From Legionella gresilensis (lineage in GTDB: Bacteria > Pseudomonadota > Gammaproteobacteria > Legionellales > Legionellaceae), in assembly GCF_900639865.1 (NCBI RefSeq), contig NZ_CAAAHX010000008.1, positions 110,971-174,970 on the forward strand: DNA of 64,000 nucleotides. The letters are read 5' to 3'. Within the stretch, counting starts at the first letter, position 1. Each line of letters begins with the position of its first letter. A program made the position numbers and the translations under genes. Below, one piece after another: positions 10,253-19,250 of the stretch. The notes below the pieces were generated by a model, which did not search any database, was not told where the DNA came from, and worked only from the letters and a program-made list of their open reading frames with translations.

Positions 10253-10969
10253 CCTTGGAGAAGGCGCGTCAGGCGCTTTATCAATATTTAATTTGTATGT
10301 ACCTGAAAAGAAGGCTTTAAGTCCCTCATCATCATCCTGGTTAACTTCTTTAAACTTAGCAGTCGTCATCTTCTCATTAGTTTGAGCGTTAGTGACAACA
10401 CCTGTGTCCTTATCTACAGTATATCCACGCTGTTCAAGCCAGGCAGCTACACCCATATCAAAATATTGTTTTATTGCCTCTTGTTTTGGATCATCTGGGG
10501 AAACCAATTTATTATTTAAATATAATTGGGTTTTTAAAACACCGTTGTCATCCACACTGATATCAAATTTTATTGGTTCTGATGGCTTCTTATGAAGTTT
10601 ATTTTTTACGGCTTCCCCTACCCAGGTTAAACCTTCTTTTACAAGCGAAGGTGAATGATACGATGCTTTGGAAAGTGTACACATAGCAGCAAAAATTTCC
10701 ATAATACCTGTATGCCACTCTATATAGGAATTCTGCCCAGAGGGTGTGGTAAATTCCTTGGCTTTTGACTTAATCAGCTCCCAATAAGGAACTTTGTTAC
10801 CTTTGCTATCTGTCTCCTCACTTAATGCTGCCTGACCGGCTTCAAATCTTGCGTTCCGAGACACTGCTTGATAGGCTCGATTGGCCTCAACCTCGGATAG
10901 GCAAATCATCTTGTGTAAGTTTTCTTTTATTTGCTTATTTCTTTCTGCTATTTCTTGTGGACTATGCAT
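10241..10969 (-). CDS. Unrecognised soluble protein, possible effector
   Basis: I do not recognise this 242-residue protein. It is hydrophilic, has no signal peptide or membrane segment, and is predicted mostly helical in its first half with a more mixed C-terminal half ending in the short Pro/Gly-rich tail APSPRLGG. It sits just upstream of lpxH on the same strand in a lineage rich in Dot/Icm substrates, but no eukaryotic-like motif or acidic E-block is visible at the C-terminus. Its end overlaps miaE on the other strand by 12 bases. Confidence 0.55.
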   Translation of the reverse strand: MHSPQEIAERNKQIKENLHKMICLSEVEANRAYQAVSRNARFEAGQAALSEETDSKGNKVPYWELIKSKAKEFTTPSGQNSYIEWHTGIMEIFAAMCTLSKASYHSPSLVKEGLTWVGEAVKNKLHKKPSEPIKFDISVDDNGVLKTQLYLNNKLVSPDDPKQEAIKQYFDMGVAAWLEQRGYTVDKDTGVVTNAQTNEKMTTAKFKEVNQDDDEGLKAFFSGTYKLNIDKAPDAPSPRLGG

Positions 10970-10988
10970 AGTAATAAACCTTTAACGA

Positions 10989-11708
10989 TTATATTTGGTT
11001 AAAATAAAAACCTTTTGATCTATGATAACACAATATTTTTGGCTTGTCATCCCAGTCACTCAACACATATTGCTCAAATTGAGCATCCTGAAAAGTATGT
11101 TCTGTTAAGCCAGGCTGATGTGTATGACCATGAATAATGATCTTGACTTGATGTTGCTGCATATGACGTAACATGGCTTTAGGCTCAATAGCCATCATAA
11201 CTGGTGATTTAACACGATTATTCTGACTATGCTGCCTTACACGCTGGACCATTTTTTGCCTTATTTTTTTCGGTATACATAAAAATAGTGAAGTAAATAA
11301 GGCATTACGTGTTAATTTACGAAATCGCTGATGCGCTTTATCATAGATACAATACCGATCGCCATGAACTAATAAAACAGGTCTGCCTGCTAAAGTTATA
11401 ATCGTAGGCTCTGTTAATAATGTCATACCTGCCTTCGCTGCAAATTGTCTTCCAACTAAAAAATCTCGATTACCATGCATGAAAAATACATTAATTCCTT
11501 GATTTACTAGCGATTTAAGTGCAGTCGCAATATCTAGACTCCACTCCTCTAGCGTGTCATCACCAGCCCAAGCATGAAAAAAATCACCTAATATATATAC
11601 AGTGCGTGTACTTACAGCCGCCCAACTAATAAAAGATTTAAACCGGTCATAGATTAACTCTTCATGCGGATGAAGATGTAAATCTGAAATAAATACAGCT
11701 TCTAACAT
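10989..11708 (-). CDS. lpxH: UDP-2,3-diacylglucosamine diphosphatase LpxH
   Basis: The enzyme of the inner-membrane surface that makes lipid X in lipid A synthesis. The 239-residue sequence shows the calcineurin-type metallophosphatase motifs in order: FISDLHLHP near residues 6-14, GDFFHAWAGDD, HGNRDFLVG, LVHGDRYC and HGHTHQP. The frame starts 7 bases inside the end of minC, suggesting coupled translation. Length agrees with LpxH. Confidence 0.94.
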   Translation of the reverse strand: MLEAVFISDLHLHPHEELIYDRFKSFISWAAVSTRTVYILGDFFHAWAGDDTLEEWSLDIATALKSLVNQGINVFFMHGNRDFLVGRQFAAKAGMTLLTEPTIITLAGRPVLLVHGDRYCIYDKAHQRFRKLTRNALFTSLFLCIPKKIRQKMVQRVRQHSQNNRVKSPVMMAIEPKAMLRHMQQHQVKIIIHGHTHQPGLTEHTFQDAQFEQYVLSDWDDKPKILCYHRSKGFYFNQI

Positions 11709-12448
11709 AGTGGCTCAATTAAAATATGCTCGTCTTGCAAGAAAATTTGGCAAGGCTTATCTAGTGGCTGAATTGCGTCACTTAACCGATAAAACCCTGC
11801 AATAGAAACAAGTTCTGCTTCCAATGATTGACAAAAAATACGGGCATTTTTATCACCAGAGATACCAGCCAAGGCGCGGCCACGTAAAGCGCCATAAATA
11901 TGAATATTACCATCAGCCAATAATTCAGCCCCATGACTCACAGAAGCAGTGATAATAAGATCGCCGCCCTTACTAACAACTTGTTGTCCTGAGCGCACCG
12001 GGCTGGTTAATAATTTTGTCTTTGTCTCATCAGAACTTACCATCGCCGTTTCTTCACTTACTATTTGCTCTGTAGAAGTATCAGCCAATGGCTTATCATG
12101 CGAAGAAGAGGCATACAAAACAGCCATACCCCGTGATTGAGCTAATGTTGCAATAAATGAATTAGCACCTTGAATTCCAACTGGGAAAATACTATGCAAA
12201 CGTAGATATTGACAAAAGGCGTCTAAATCAAGGTCTTCATTTTGTAAGGCACTACAATCAATAACAACTGGCGTTTTATTGAACAATTTAGGCGCCTGTG
12301 CTACAACTTCATCTAATTGCTGAGCAAATAAATCTTTATCTGTACTTAGCAATTGAAGGACCGTAAAGGTATATAATCTACCTTTAAGCTTAAATACTTG
12401 TGTTTTCAATGAATTATCTATCATGCTTACAATATCCATGGCCTCCAT
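11702..12448 (-). CDS. minC: Septum site-determining protein MinC
   Basis: MinC blocks FtsZ ring formation away from midcell. The 248-residue protein has the N-terminal FtsZ-binding domain (about 1-110), a variable Ser/Thr-rich linker, and the C-terminal beta-helical MinD-binding domain beginning at GQQVVSKGGDLIITASVSHG with the conserved YGALRGRALAGI. The first ATG at 12448 has no clear ribosome site; another in-frame ATG follows at 12439. minD and minE are not adjacent: lpxH follows directly and fadD is divergent. Confidence 0.93.
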   Translation of the reverse strand: MEAMDIVSMIDNSLKTQVFKLKGRLYTFTVLQLLSTDKDLFAQQLDEVVAQAPKLFNKTPVVIDCSALQNEDLDLDAFCQYLRLHSIFPVGIQGANSFIATLAQSRGMAVLYASSSHDKPLADTSTEQIVSEETAMVSSDETKTKLLTSPVRSGQQVVSKGGDLIITASVSHGAELLADGNIHIYGALRGRALAGISGDKNARIFCQSLEAELVSIAGFYRLSDAIQPLDKPCQIFLQDEHILIEPLC

Positions 12449-12495
12449 TTTTGTTTATACTAACACGTGGGGATTCATAACAGAAGGACATCATC

Positions 12496-14148
12496 GTGGA
12501 GAAAATTTGGTTAAAAAATTATCAGCAAGGCGTACCCCATGAAATTGATCCTAGTCAATTTAGCTCGCTAATCGAATTATTTGAGAAATCTTGTCAACAA
12601 TTTGCTGATCGGGTTGCTTATGTTAATTTAGGTTATCAATTAACTTATGCACAATTAGAAAAAAAGAGCAGGCAATTTGCCCATTTTCTTCAAAGCCTTG
12701 GGTTAAAAAAAGGATCACGTGTTGCAATCATGATGCCTAATCTATTGCAATATCCAATTGCTTTATTTGGCATACTCAGAGCAGGATTGATTGTTGTTAA
12801 TACTAATCCTTTATATACAGCCGATGAAGTTATTCATCAAATGAATGACTCAGGCGCAGAAGTCCTGATCGTTTTAGCGAATTTTGCAAAGACAGTAGAA
12901 AAGGCATTACCCCATACAACGATCAAACATGTAATTGTCACTGAGGTTGGTGATGTTTTATCGCCTATAAAGCGAACCATTGTTAATATGGTTGTTAAAT
13001 ACGTTAAAAAAATGGTTCCAGCTTATAAGTTACCACAAGCGATAAAATTTAATGCTACTTTTAAGCATAAAGCAGATAAACCTCTAACCATCCCACCACT
13101 TAGCCATAAAGATATTGCCTTTCTACAATATACAGGCGGGACCACAGGCGTTGCTAAAGGTGCCGTTTTAACTCATGGCAATATGGTCGCGAATGTCTTA
13201 CAAGCTTATTCCTGGATCAAACCTTTAGACCTTACTAAACAAGATATTATTGTTACAGCTTTACCTCTCTATCATATTTTTTCTTTGACCGCTAATTGCT
13301 TAACCTTTATAAAAATAGGCGCTAAAAATATTTTAATAACTAATCCTCGCGATATCCCACATTTTATTGATGAAATAAAGAATAGTAAATTTACAGCACT
13401 TACTGGCGTAAATACCTTATTTAATGCTTTATTAAATCATTCCAAATTCAAAGAAATTGATTTTTCCCATGTTAAGCTTACCCTTTCAGGTGGTATGGCT
13501 TTACAAAAAAGTGTCGCAAAAAAATGGCATGACATGACTAAAACTCGCATCTTAGAAGCTTATGGTTTAACAGAAACTTGCCCTGCGGTAACCATTAATC
13601 CTATGTATCTTGAAGATTATAATGGCAGCATCGGTCTTCCCCTACCGTCAACAGAAGTATCTATTCGTGATGATAGCGGGAAAGAGCTTGATATCAATGA
13701 AATCGGTGAGCTTTGTGTAAAGGGGCCTCAAGTCATGGCCGGTTACTGGCAACGCCCTGATGAAACAGCCCTCGTTATGACCGAAGATGGGTTCTTAAAA
13801 ACAGGCGATATTGCTAGAATAGATGAGAATGGTTACATTTATTTAGTCGACAGAAAGAAAGATTTAATTATTGTTTCAGGATTTAACGTTTATCCTAATG
13901 AAGTTGAACAAGTCATTAGTCAACATCCTGGCGTTCTTGAAGTAGGCGTCATCGGTGTAAAAAATGACAGAGTTGGCGAGCGCGTTAAAGCATGTGTCGT
14001 AAAACGGGATGAAAAACTAACACCAGAAGACCTTATTGCCCACTGCCGTGAACACCTAACTTCCTATAAAGTACCTAAAGAAATTGAATTTTACAAAGAA
14101 TTACCTAAAACAAATGTAGGTAAAATCTTAAGACGAGCTTTACATTAA
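12496..14148 (+). CDS. fadD: Long-chain-fatty-acid-CoA ligase FadD
   Basis: This 550-residue adenylate-forming enzyme activates long-chain fatty acids to acyl-CoA at the inner membrane. The ATP/AMP motif YTGGTTGVAKGAV is near residues 214-226; AYGLTETCP, GYWQRPDET and DRKKDLIIVSGFNVYPNEVE, then the C-terminal lysine in KTNVGKILRR complete the set. The start is GTG with AGAAGGA eight bases ahead. It is divergent from minC with a 47-base gap. The fadI-fadB type pair at 53.5-56.9 kb would take its product into beta-oxidation. Confidence 0.94.
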   Translation: MEKIWLKNYQQGVPHEIDPSQFSSLIELFEKSCQQFADRVAYVNLGYQLTYAQLEKKSRQFAHFLQSLGLKKGSRVAIMMPNLLQYPIALFGILRAGLIVVNTNPLYTADEVIHQMNDSGAEVLIVLANFAKTVEKALPHTTIKHVIVTEVGDVLSPIKRTIVNMVVKYVKKMVPAYKLPQAIKFNATFKHKADKPLTIPPLSHKDIAFLQYTGGTTGVAKGAVLTHGNMVANVLQAYSWIKPLDLTKQDIIVTALPLYHIFSLTANCLTFIKIGAKNILITNPRDIPHFIDEIKNSKFTALTGVNTLFNALLNHSKFKEIDFSHVKLTLSGGMALQKSVAKKWHDMTKTRILEAYGLTETCPAVTINPMYLEDYNGSIGLPLPSTEVSIRDDSGKELDINEIGELCVKGPQVMAGYWQRPDETALVMTEDGFLKTGDIARIDENGYIYLVDRKKDLIIVSGFNVYPNEVEQVISQHPGVLEVGVIGVKNDRVGERVKACVVKRDEKLTPEDLIAHCREHLTSYKVPKEIEFYKELPKTNVGKILRRALH

Positions 14149-14277
14149 TAGCCATAAACCTCTACTAAAGGGCAGCTGCTTTTGACGTAATATATGGCAA
14201 AGTTAGCTGTTCTATTAAATATTAGAAAGCTTGATATATTGTTCACAAAATAGTGAATCCTTGTGAACAGTTAATGG

Positions 14278-14399
14278 CGTCAACTTAAGAATAGCTTTGT
14301 CATTCCCGCGTAGGCGGGAATCCATCTTTATGCAGGCACAGTGCGAGTGTTCAGATAGATTTCCGCCTACGCGGAAATGACAAAATCTTTAAGTTGACG
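14278..14399. mobile_element. MITE-like element with long inverted arms
   Basis: The element is bounded by CGTCAACTTAA and its exact reverse complement TTAAGTTGACG. Inside these ends the arms continue as near-perfect inverted copies (TTTGTCATTCCCGCGTAGGC against GCCTACGCGGAAATGAC), leaving a central loop of about 27 bases. It has no coding capacity. The whole 122-base unit could fold into one long hairpin. The surrounding gap 14149-14547, between fadD and the HDAC-like gene, shows no gene. Confidence 0.7.
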
Positions 14400-14547
14400 T
14401 TATTAGGTGAATAGTTAAATTTACGATTAAGTTACGAAAAAAATGGCAAAAAAAGCGCAGCATTAGCTATCTATGTGAGCAATTTTTTGCTATTTTTTTC
14501 TCGCAAGATGCTCCAAATACAGCTGTTCGGGGAATAAGGCTGAATGA

Positions 14548-15471
14548 TTAAGATTGAAGACCTTGTAAGTACGCATGCGTCGATCTTGCCAACGCCTGCA
14601 AGTTATATCCTCCTTCAAGCACTGAAATGATAGTATCATTTGCATACCGATTAGCAATTTCACTTAATTTTTTGCCTAACCAAAAGAAATCCTCTTCATC
14701 TAAATTTAGACCACCTATAGGATCTTGATGATGCGCATCAAAGCCCGCTGAAACAAATAAAATTTCAGGTCTAAATTGCTCAAGACGTGGCAGAAATACC
14801 CTTTCAAACTGCTGACGATAGTCCTTACCTCTAGTAGCTGCTGCTAAAGGTAAATGCGCAATAATTGGATGTTCAATAATAACGGGATCAAAAGGATAAA
14901 AAGGATACTGGAAAGACGAACAAAACAATACATGTGGATTACTTTGTATCATGTTTTGTGTTCCGTTACCATGATGTACATCAAAATCAACTATACCGAT
15001 ACGTTGTACTTGATATTTTTGTATAGCATATAAAACCCCACAAGCAAGATTATTAAGAAAACAAAAACCCATTGCTTGCGCACGCATCGCGTGATGGCCA
15101 GGCGGCCTAATTAAGCAAAATACTTTTTTTGCTTCATTTTGATAAATTTTATCAACTGCATCAATGACACTCCCTGCTGCATGCAGGGCTGCTGTTAAGG
15201 TTTGTGTATTCATAATAGCGTCTGAACCAACAGAAATATAACCCTCAGTCGGCGCTGACGAATCTAACCTTTTTAAATAAGGCAAAGCGTGAATGCTTTC
15301 TAAAAATTGATAAGAAATAGCCTTGGAATCATGCCAGTTTAATGGCAATGCAGATGTTTTTAACTCATCAATTAATACACTAAGTCGCGCTGGAGATTCT
15401 GGGTGCCCATGGCCCATTTCATGCAAAAGACAGCTGCTATGGGTGATTAAATGAATTATATCATTAGCCAT
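14548..15471 (-). CDS. Histone deacetylase family protein
   Basis: The 307-residue protein matches class II-like HDAC/acetylpolyamine amidohydrolase enzymes, zinc-dependent deacetylases. It shows GHGHPESPARL near residues 20-30, the RPPGHHA motif with the catalytic histidine pair near 122-128, and DFDVHHGNGTQ, carrying zinc ligands, near 162-172. FVSAGFDAHHQDP carries another ligand and VLEGGYNL is near the C-terminus. Bacterial members act on acetylated small molecules or proteins; the substrate here cannot be read from sequence. No signal peptide is visible. It stands alone, downstream of the Nudix gene on the same strand. Confidence 0.9.
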   Translation of the reverse strand: MANDIIHLITHSSCLLHEMGHGHPESPARLSVLIDELKTSALPLNWHDSKAISYQFLESIHALPYLKRLDSSAPTEGYISVGSDAIMNTQTLTAALHAAGSVIDAVDKIYQNEAKKVFCLIRPPGHHAMRAQAMGFCFLNNLACGVLYAIQKYQVQRIGIVDFDVHHGNGTQNMIQSNPHVLFCSSFQYPFYPFDPVIIEHPIIAHLPLAAATRGKDYRQQFERVFLPRLEQFRPEILFVSAGFDAHHQDPIGGLNLDEEDFFWLGKKLSEIANRYANDTIISVLEGGYNLQALARSTHAYLQGLQS

Positions 15472-15553
15472 TGGTATCTAAAGTAATAAGTTTTATTACA
15501 CTATAGCAACTCCCCGCAAGTTAAATTTAATCTAGCGGCTATTTATTTTTACT

Positions 15554-16027
15554 TTAACACAATTGCATCATAATTCGTGCAGTTGCACCCCATACGAAAC
15601 GCGTTTCTGCAGTAAATTGATAAGACATAAATTTAAACCCACGCCTTTCTACTTCTATTTTTTGATAATGATCTATGTTGCAGACTTTATCAATTGGAAC
15701 TCGCAATACATCGGTCACCTCTTCACTAAGCACATAAGGTTCAATTGTTTCAATGGATGCCAACCAAGGATAGATTAGATAGCCAGTTAAGGTTTGCTCT
15801 GGTGTTAAGGATTTTAATAATGTGACACGCTCTGCCGTTATCCCTAATTCTTCTTGAAGCTCTCTTAATGCAGTAGCAAAGAGAGTTTTATCCTCCTCTT
15901 CCCATAGTCCGCCAGGAAAACATATTTCACCAGGATGATTTTTTAATTGACTACTACGCTCAGTCAGTATAATTGAATTAGTTACTCGTTCATGCAAAAC
16001 AAGTACAGCTGCATTACGACGTTGCAT
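15554..16027 (-). CDS. Nudix hydrolase, NudL/CoA pyrophosphatase type
   Basis: At 157 residues this is a single Nudix domain. The Nudix helix reads LRELQEELGI near residues 71-80. The segment preceding it, LTERSSQLKNHPGEICFPGG, is the signature typical of the CoA-pyrophosphatase subgroup (NudL/PCD1), which cleaves CoA to phosphopantetheine and 3',5'-ADP. The spacing before the helix differs slightly from the canonical box, as in other NudL proteins. Upstream lies a 530-base repeat-filled gap. Confidence 0.85.
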   Translation of the reverse strand: MQRRNAAVLVLHERVTNSIILTERSSQLKNHPGEICFPGGLWEEEDKTLFATALRELQEELGITAERVTLLKSLTPEQTLTGYLIYPWLASIETIEPYVLSEEVTDVLRVPIDKVCNIDHYQKIEVERRGFKFMSYQFTAETRFVWGATARIMMQLC

Positions 16028-16556
16028 GCGTTATCCTTTTAAACACTATTAATTTATTGATTAGAGCTTAAGTATAAGACAAGTTAAAATTGAAGAACTA
16101 TTAAATAGCCTTTTTATCTAAGACTAGCACCCTGTTTCTTTAAACATATCTTATCTGCGCACAAACCTACTATTGTGTTATCTATTATCTTTCCAACTGC
16201 ATCCTACGCATCTGCAAGATCTAATCCAGTGGTTAAACTCTGGATCCCGCGAACAAGTCGCGGAACGTAGGCGGGAGCATATTTTAATGCCTACTGTCTA
16301 CCTACTTTCTATTGGTAAGATTACTTCTCTACCTACGTCCTGCAGCTTTTCCGCAGGACTCATTTAGGCAATTAGCAACTGGATTTCTACAAAGCAAGTC
16401 ACGGAAAGTTATTGGGCGGAATATGTCAATACCTAATTCTATTGGCAAGAATACTTTTACGCCTACGTTCCGCGGCTTGTCCGCGGGATCCAGTATGGAA
16501 ACTAGTTCTTAAGCCTATTAAATAAATTACAAGCCCAACTGAGAAGTCTTACTTAA
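16028..16556. repeat. Cluster of dispersed palindromic repeats
   Basis: No credible gene. The gap holds at least three copies of the palindrome family: about 16240-16270 (CCGCGAACAAGTCGCGG), about 16331-16360 (TCCTGCAGCTTTTCCGCAGGA) and about 16461-16493 (TTCCGCGGCTTGTCCGCGGGA). A decayed copy lies near 16388-16412. Each is flanked by CCTACG on one side and ATCCAG on the other, so the orientation of each copy can be told. Short open frames on the plus strand here are translations of the repeats. Confidence 0.75.
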
Positions 16557-17870
16557 TTATAAGCCCTTTAAAATAGCAGCAATTTTGGTGAAGCATTCGT
16601 CATACTCATCTTCACAAATTGAATCAATAACAATAGCTCCACCTGCAGCAAGGTAAAGTTCATTATCAGCAGCAACAATAGTTCGAATGGCAATATTTGT
16701 ATCAAATCGGCCATGAGCAGAGAAGTAACCTATACTGCCACAGTAAACACCTCGTCGATAAGGCTCAAGTTCCGCAATCATGTGCATAGCTTCACGCTTT
16801 GGTGTACCTGTAATTGAACCACCGGGGAAACAATTTGCAAAGGCGGCAACCGGCGAAACAATATCAACACACTCTGCTGTAATGTGACTCACTAGGTGGT
16901 GTACCGCCTGATAACTTTCTACTTCACATAAAGCAGGTACTTTAACTGTACCTACTTTAGCAATTTTGCCTAAGTCATTACGCATTAAATCAACGATCAT
17001 CACATTCTCTGCACGATTTTTAGGACAGGCACTTAATGCCTGTTGCCACTTAATATCTTCTGCTTTAGTTTGCCCACGCGGTTTTGTTCCTTTAATGGGC
17101 GAGGCAAGTAACTGCCCATTTTCGAATTTAATAAAACGTTCCGGCGAAAAACTCAAAATAATTACGTCGCCTATTTTCATAAAAGCGCCAAATGGCACAG
17201 GGTTGCCTGCTCTTATCTTGCTATAAATTGCCCAAGGCTCACCCTCGAAGTAGGCTTTGAAAGGCTGTGTGTAGTTAACTTGATAGCAACGTCCTTGTTT
17301 TAACGCTTGATGAATATTAACAAAAGCCTTTTGATATTGTGCTTTTGTAATTAAAGGAGTAAATGTTTTTTGAGGAACTATACCCTTTACCGTTATTTTC
17401 TGACCATGCCATTTAAGCAAAACCTCTTGAACAATTGCAGGGGTTTCAGCTTGCGTGTTAGCAGCAAAAAGGGAAATTTTTTTTAAATGATGATCAACAA
17501 TAACTGCCCAATCATATAAACCAATTTGAGCGCTTGGCATACTGACTAATGATTTTTGTTTTTTACAAGAAACGTCAGCTAATTCACAACCAAAATCATA
17601 AGAAAAAAAACCAATTGCTCCACCCTGAAATGGTAAATCTAATTGATAATCTACTAAAGGTATATTTCTTTGTAGTGCATCTAAAAATGCATTGGCTGTA
17701 AAATGCTTGGTGGAGAGAGTATTATAAGGGTAAGCACTTATAATATCATAGCGACCTCGAGTAGAATCAGCGCTTTCTAACAGAACAAATCCAGGCAACT
17801 GGGTTAACTTGGTATAATAGTCGCTGACTTTATTAGTATAGGGAATATCAATTATTGAAAACTTCGTCAT
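16557..17870 (-). CDS. pabB: Aminodeoxychorismate synthase component I
   Basis: PabB converts chorismate and ammonia to aminodeoxychorismate for folate synthesis. The 437-residue chorismate-binding enzyme shows ASPIKGTKPRG (catalytic lysine region, near residues 255-265), RAENVMIVDLMRNDLG, PGGSITGTPK near 344-353 and the C-terminal GGAIVIDS. It contains no glutaminase domain, so a separate PabA is needed and is not in the window. Length (about 430-450) and the PIKGT motif favour PabB over TrpE. Confidence 0.9.
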   Translation of the reverse strand: MTKFSIIDIPYTNKVSDYYTKLTQLPGFVLLESADSTRGRYDIISAYPYNTLSTKHFTANAFLDALQRNIPLVDYQLDLPFQGGAIGFFSYDFGCELADVSCKKQKSLVSMPSAQIGLYDWAVIVDHHLKKISLFAANTQAETPAIVQEVLLKWHGQKITVKGIVPQKTFTPLITKAQYQKAFVNIHQALKQGRCYQVNYTQPFKAYFEGEPWAIYSKIRAGNPVPFGAFMKIGDVIILSFSPERFIKFENGQLLASPIKGTKPRGQTKAEDIKWQQALSACPKNRAENVMIVDLMRNDLGKIAKVGTVKVPALCEVESYQAVHHLVSHITAECVDIVSPVAAFANCFPGGSITGTPKREAMHMIAELEPYRRGVYCGSIGYFSAHGRFDTNIAIRTIVAADNELYLAAGGAIVIDSICEDEYDECFTKIAAILKGL

Positions 17871-18176
17871 AATTCTCTACCAAAACTACTTGATATTTTA
17901 GTTTGCCCTGCAATGTTGCCTTTTTTTTTCACAAAAGTAAAAAAAATTACAAAAGCCATTAAGTTAAATACCACTACTATTATATAGTTTGGTCACTTAA
18001 TGAGAGTAACTGCATAAGTGATAATCTAATCCAAGCTTTTCTAAGTAAAATTCAAAAAAAGTTAATAAGGTAAGTGGCACAAATGACAGCAAAGATTTAA
18101 TCCGAACGTCTAAAGATGGTGTTTATTAAAATTTATGAGTATTCTATGTCTCTATGCTTAGAAAAGGAGATGTAGT
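17871..18176. other. Divergent intergenic region
   Basis: This AT-rich gap lies between the divergent pabB and pdhA genes and should contain both promoters. An AAAAGGAGATG ribosome site ends it just before pdhA. I see no repeat, RNA gene or strong operator. Confidence 0.4.
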
Positions 18177-19250
18177 GTGACAATAATCGCACATTTTGAA
18201 ATAGCATTTAAACAATTTTTAGATGAACAAGGAAAGTTACATAATTCACTGCCCACATGGGCAGAAGATGGCTCTATTTTACAAGAGCTCTACCGTATTA
18301 TGGTTCGTACACGCATCTTTGATAAAAAAGCAATTGCACTGCAGCGTACAGGTAGGATGGGTACTTATGCGCCGATTAACGGTCAAGAAGCCATTTCCAC
18401 CGCCATTGGCCATGTCATGCATAAAGAGGATGTCTTAATTCCCTATTATCGTGATTATGCAGCTCAACTACAACGCGGCGTTAAAATGGCTGAAATTTTA
18501 GCCTATTGGGGTGGTGATGAAAGAGGTAGCCAATTTAACTGTAATTCGGGAGATTTACCCATTTGTGTACCTATTGCCTCTCAATGTCTTCATGCTACAG
18601 GTGTAGCATTCGCTTTTAAATATCGTAAACAACCACGTGTTGCCGTGACATGTATTGGCGAAGGCGGAACATCAGAGGGCGACTTTTATGAAGCAATTAA
18701 TGTTGCTGGTGCCTGGCATTTACCTGTAGTTTTTGTAGTTAATAATAATCGTTGGGCTATTTCTGTACCTTTAGCCAAACAAACTGCCTGCAAAACTATT
18801 GCGCAAAAAGCTATTGCTGCTGGTTTTGAAGGTATTCAAGTAGATGGGAATGATGTCATAGCTTGTCGCGATGTGGTTATGCGGGCTATCGAAAAAGCGC
18901 GCCAAGGTGGTGGTCCAACTTTAATTGAAGCACTTACTTATCGCTTGTGTGACCATACTACTGCTGATGATGCTACCCGTTATCAACCTGCATGTGAAGT
19001 TGAAGAAGCGCAATTAAAAGAGCCTATCGCACGACTCAAAAACTTTCTAATCGAAAGAAAATTATGGAATGATGACCAAGAAAAACAATTAATCGATGAA
19101 AGTAACGAATTTGTTCAGCAACAAGTTGATGACTACTTAAAGAAATCGCCACAAACTGTTAATACAGTATTCGATTATCATTATGCAGAACTACCCGATT
19201 ATTTAGTTGAACAGCGCGCAATAGCTATGGAGGAAGCCACAAATGCCTGA
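18177..19250 (+). CDS. pdhA: 2-oxoacid (pyruvate) dehydrogenase E1 component, alpha subunit
   Basis: Thiamine-diphosphate enzyme subunit of the heterotetrameric E1 type. The 357-residue sequence has GRMGTYAPINGQEA near residues 58-71, IPYYRDYAAQL, and the ThDP-binding GEGGTSEGDFYEAINVA...NNNRWAISVP region near 161-200. It decarboxylates a 2-oxoacid and loads the lipoyl group of E2. Starts at GTG after a strong AAGGAG. It overlaps the beta-subunit gene by 8 bases. Pyruvate is the likeliest substrate, but branched-chain oxoacids cannot be excluded. Confidence 0.9.
   Translation: MTIIAHFEIAFKQFLDEQGKLHNSLPTWAEDGSILQELYRIMVRTRIFDKKAIALQRTGRMGTYAPINGQEAISTAIGHVMHKEDVLIPYYRDYAAQLQRGVKMAEILAYWGGDERGSQFNCNSGDLPICVPIASQCLHATGVAFAFKYRKQPRVAVTCIGEGGTSEGDFYEAINVAGAWHLPVVFVVNNNRWAISVPLAKQTACKTIAQKAIAAGFEGIQVDGNDVIACRDVVMRAIEKARQGGGPTLIEALTYRLCDHTTADDATRYQPACEVEEAQLKEPIARLKNFLIERKLWNDDQEKQLIDESNEFVQQQVDDYLKKSPQTVNTVFDYHYAELPDYLVEQRAIAMEEATNA

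Noticed and set aside
16173..16512. Two overlapping plus-strand frames of 64-66 codons
   Set aside because: They translate the palindromic repeats; no ribosome site and no family resemblance.
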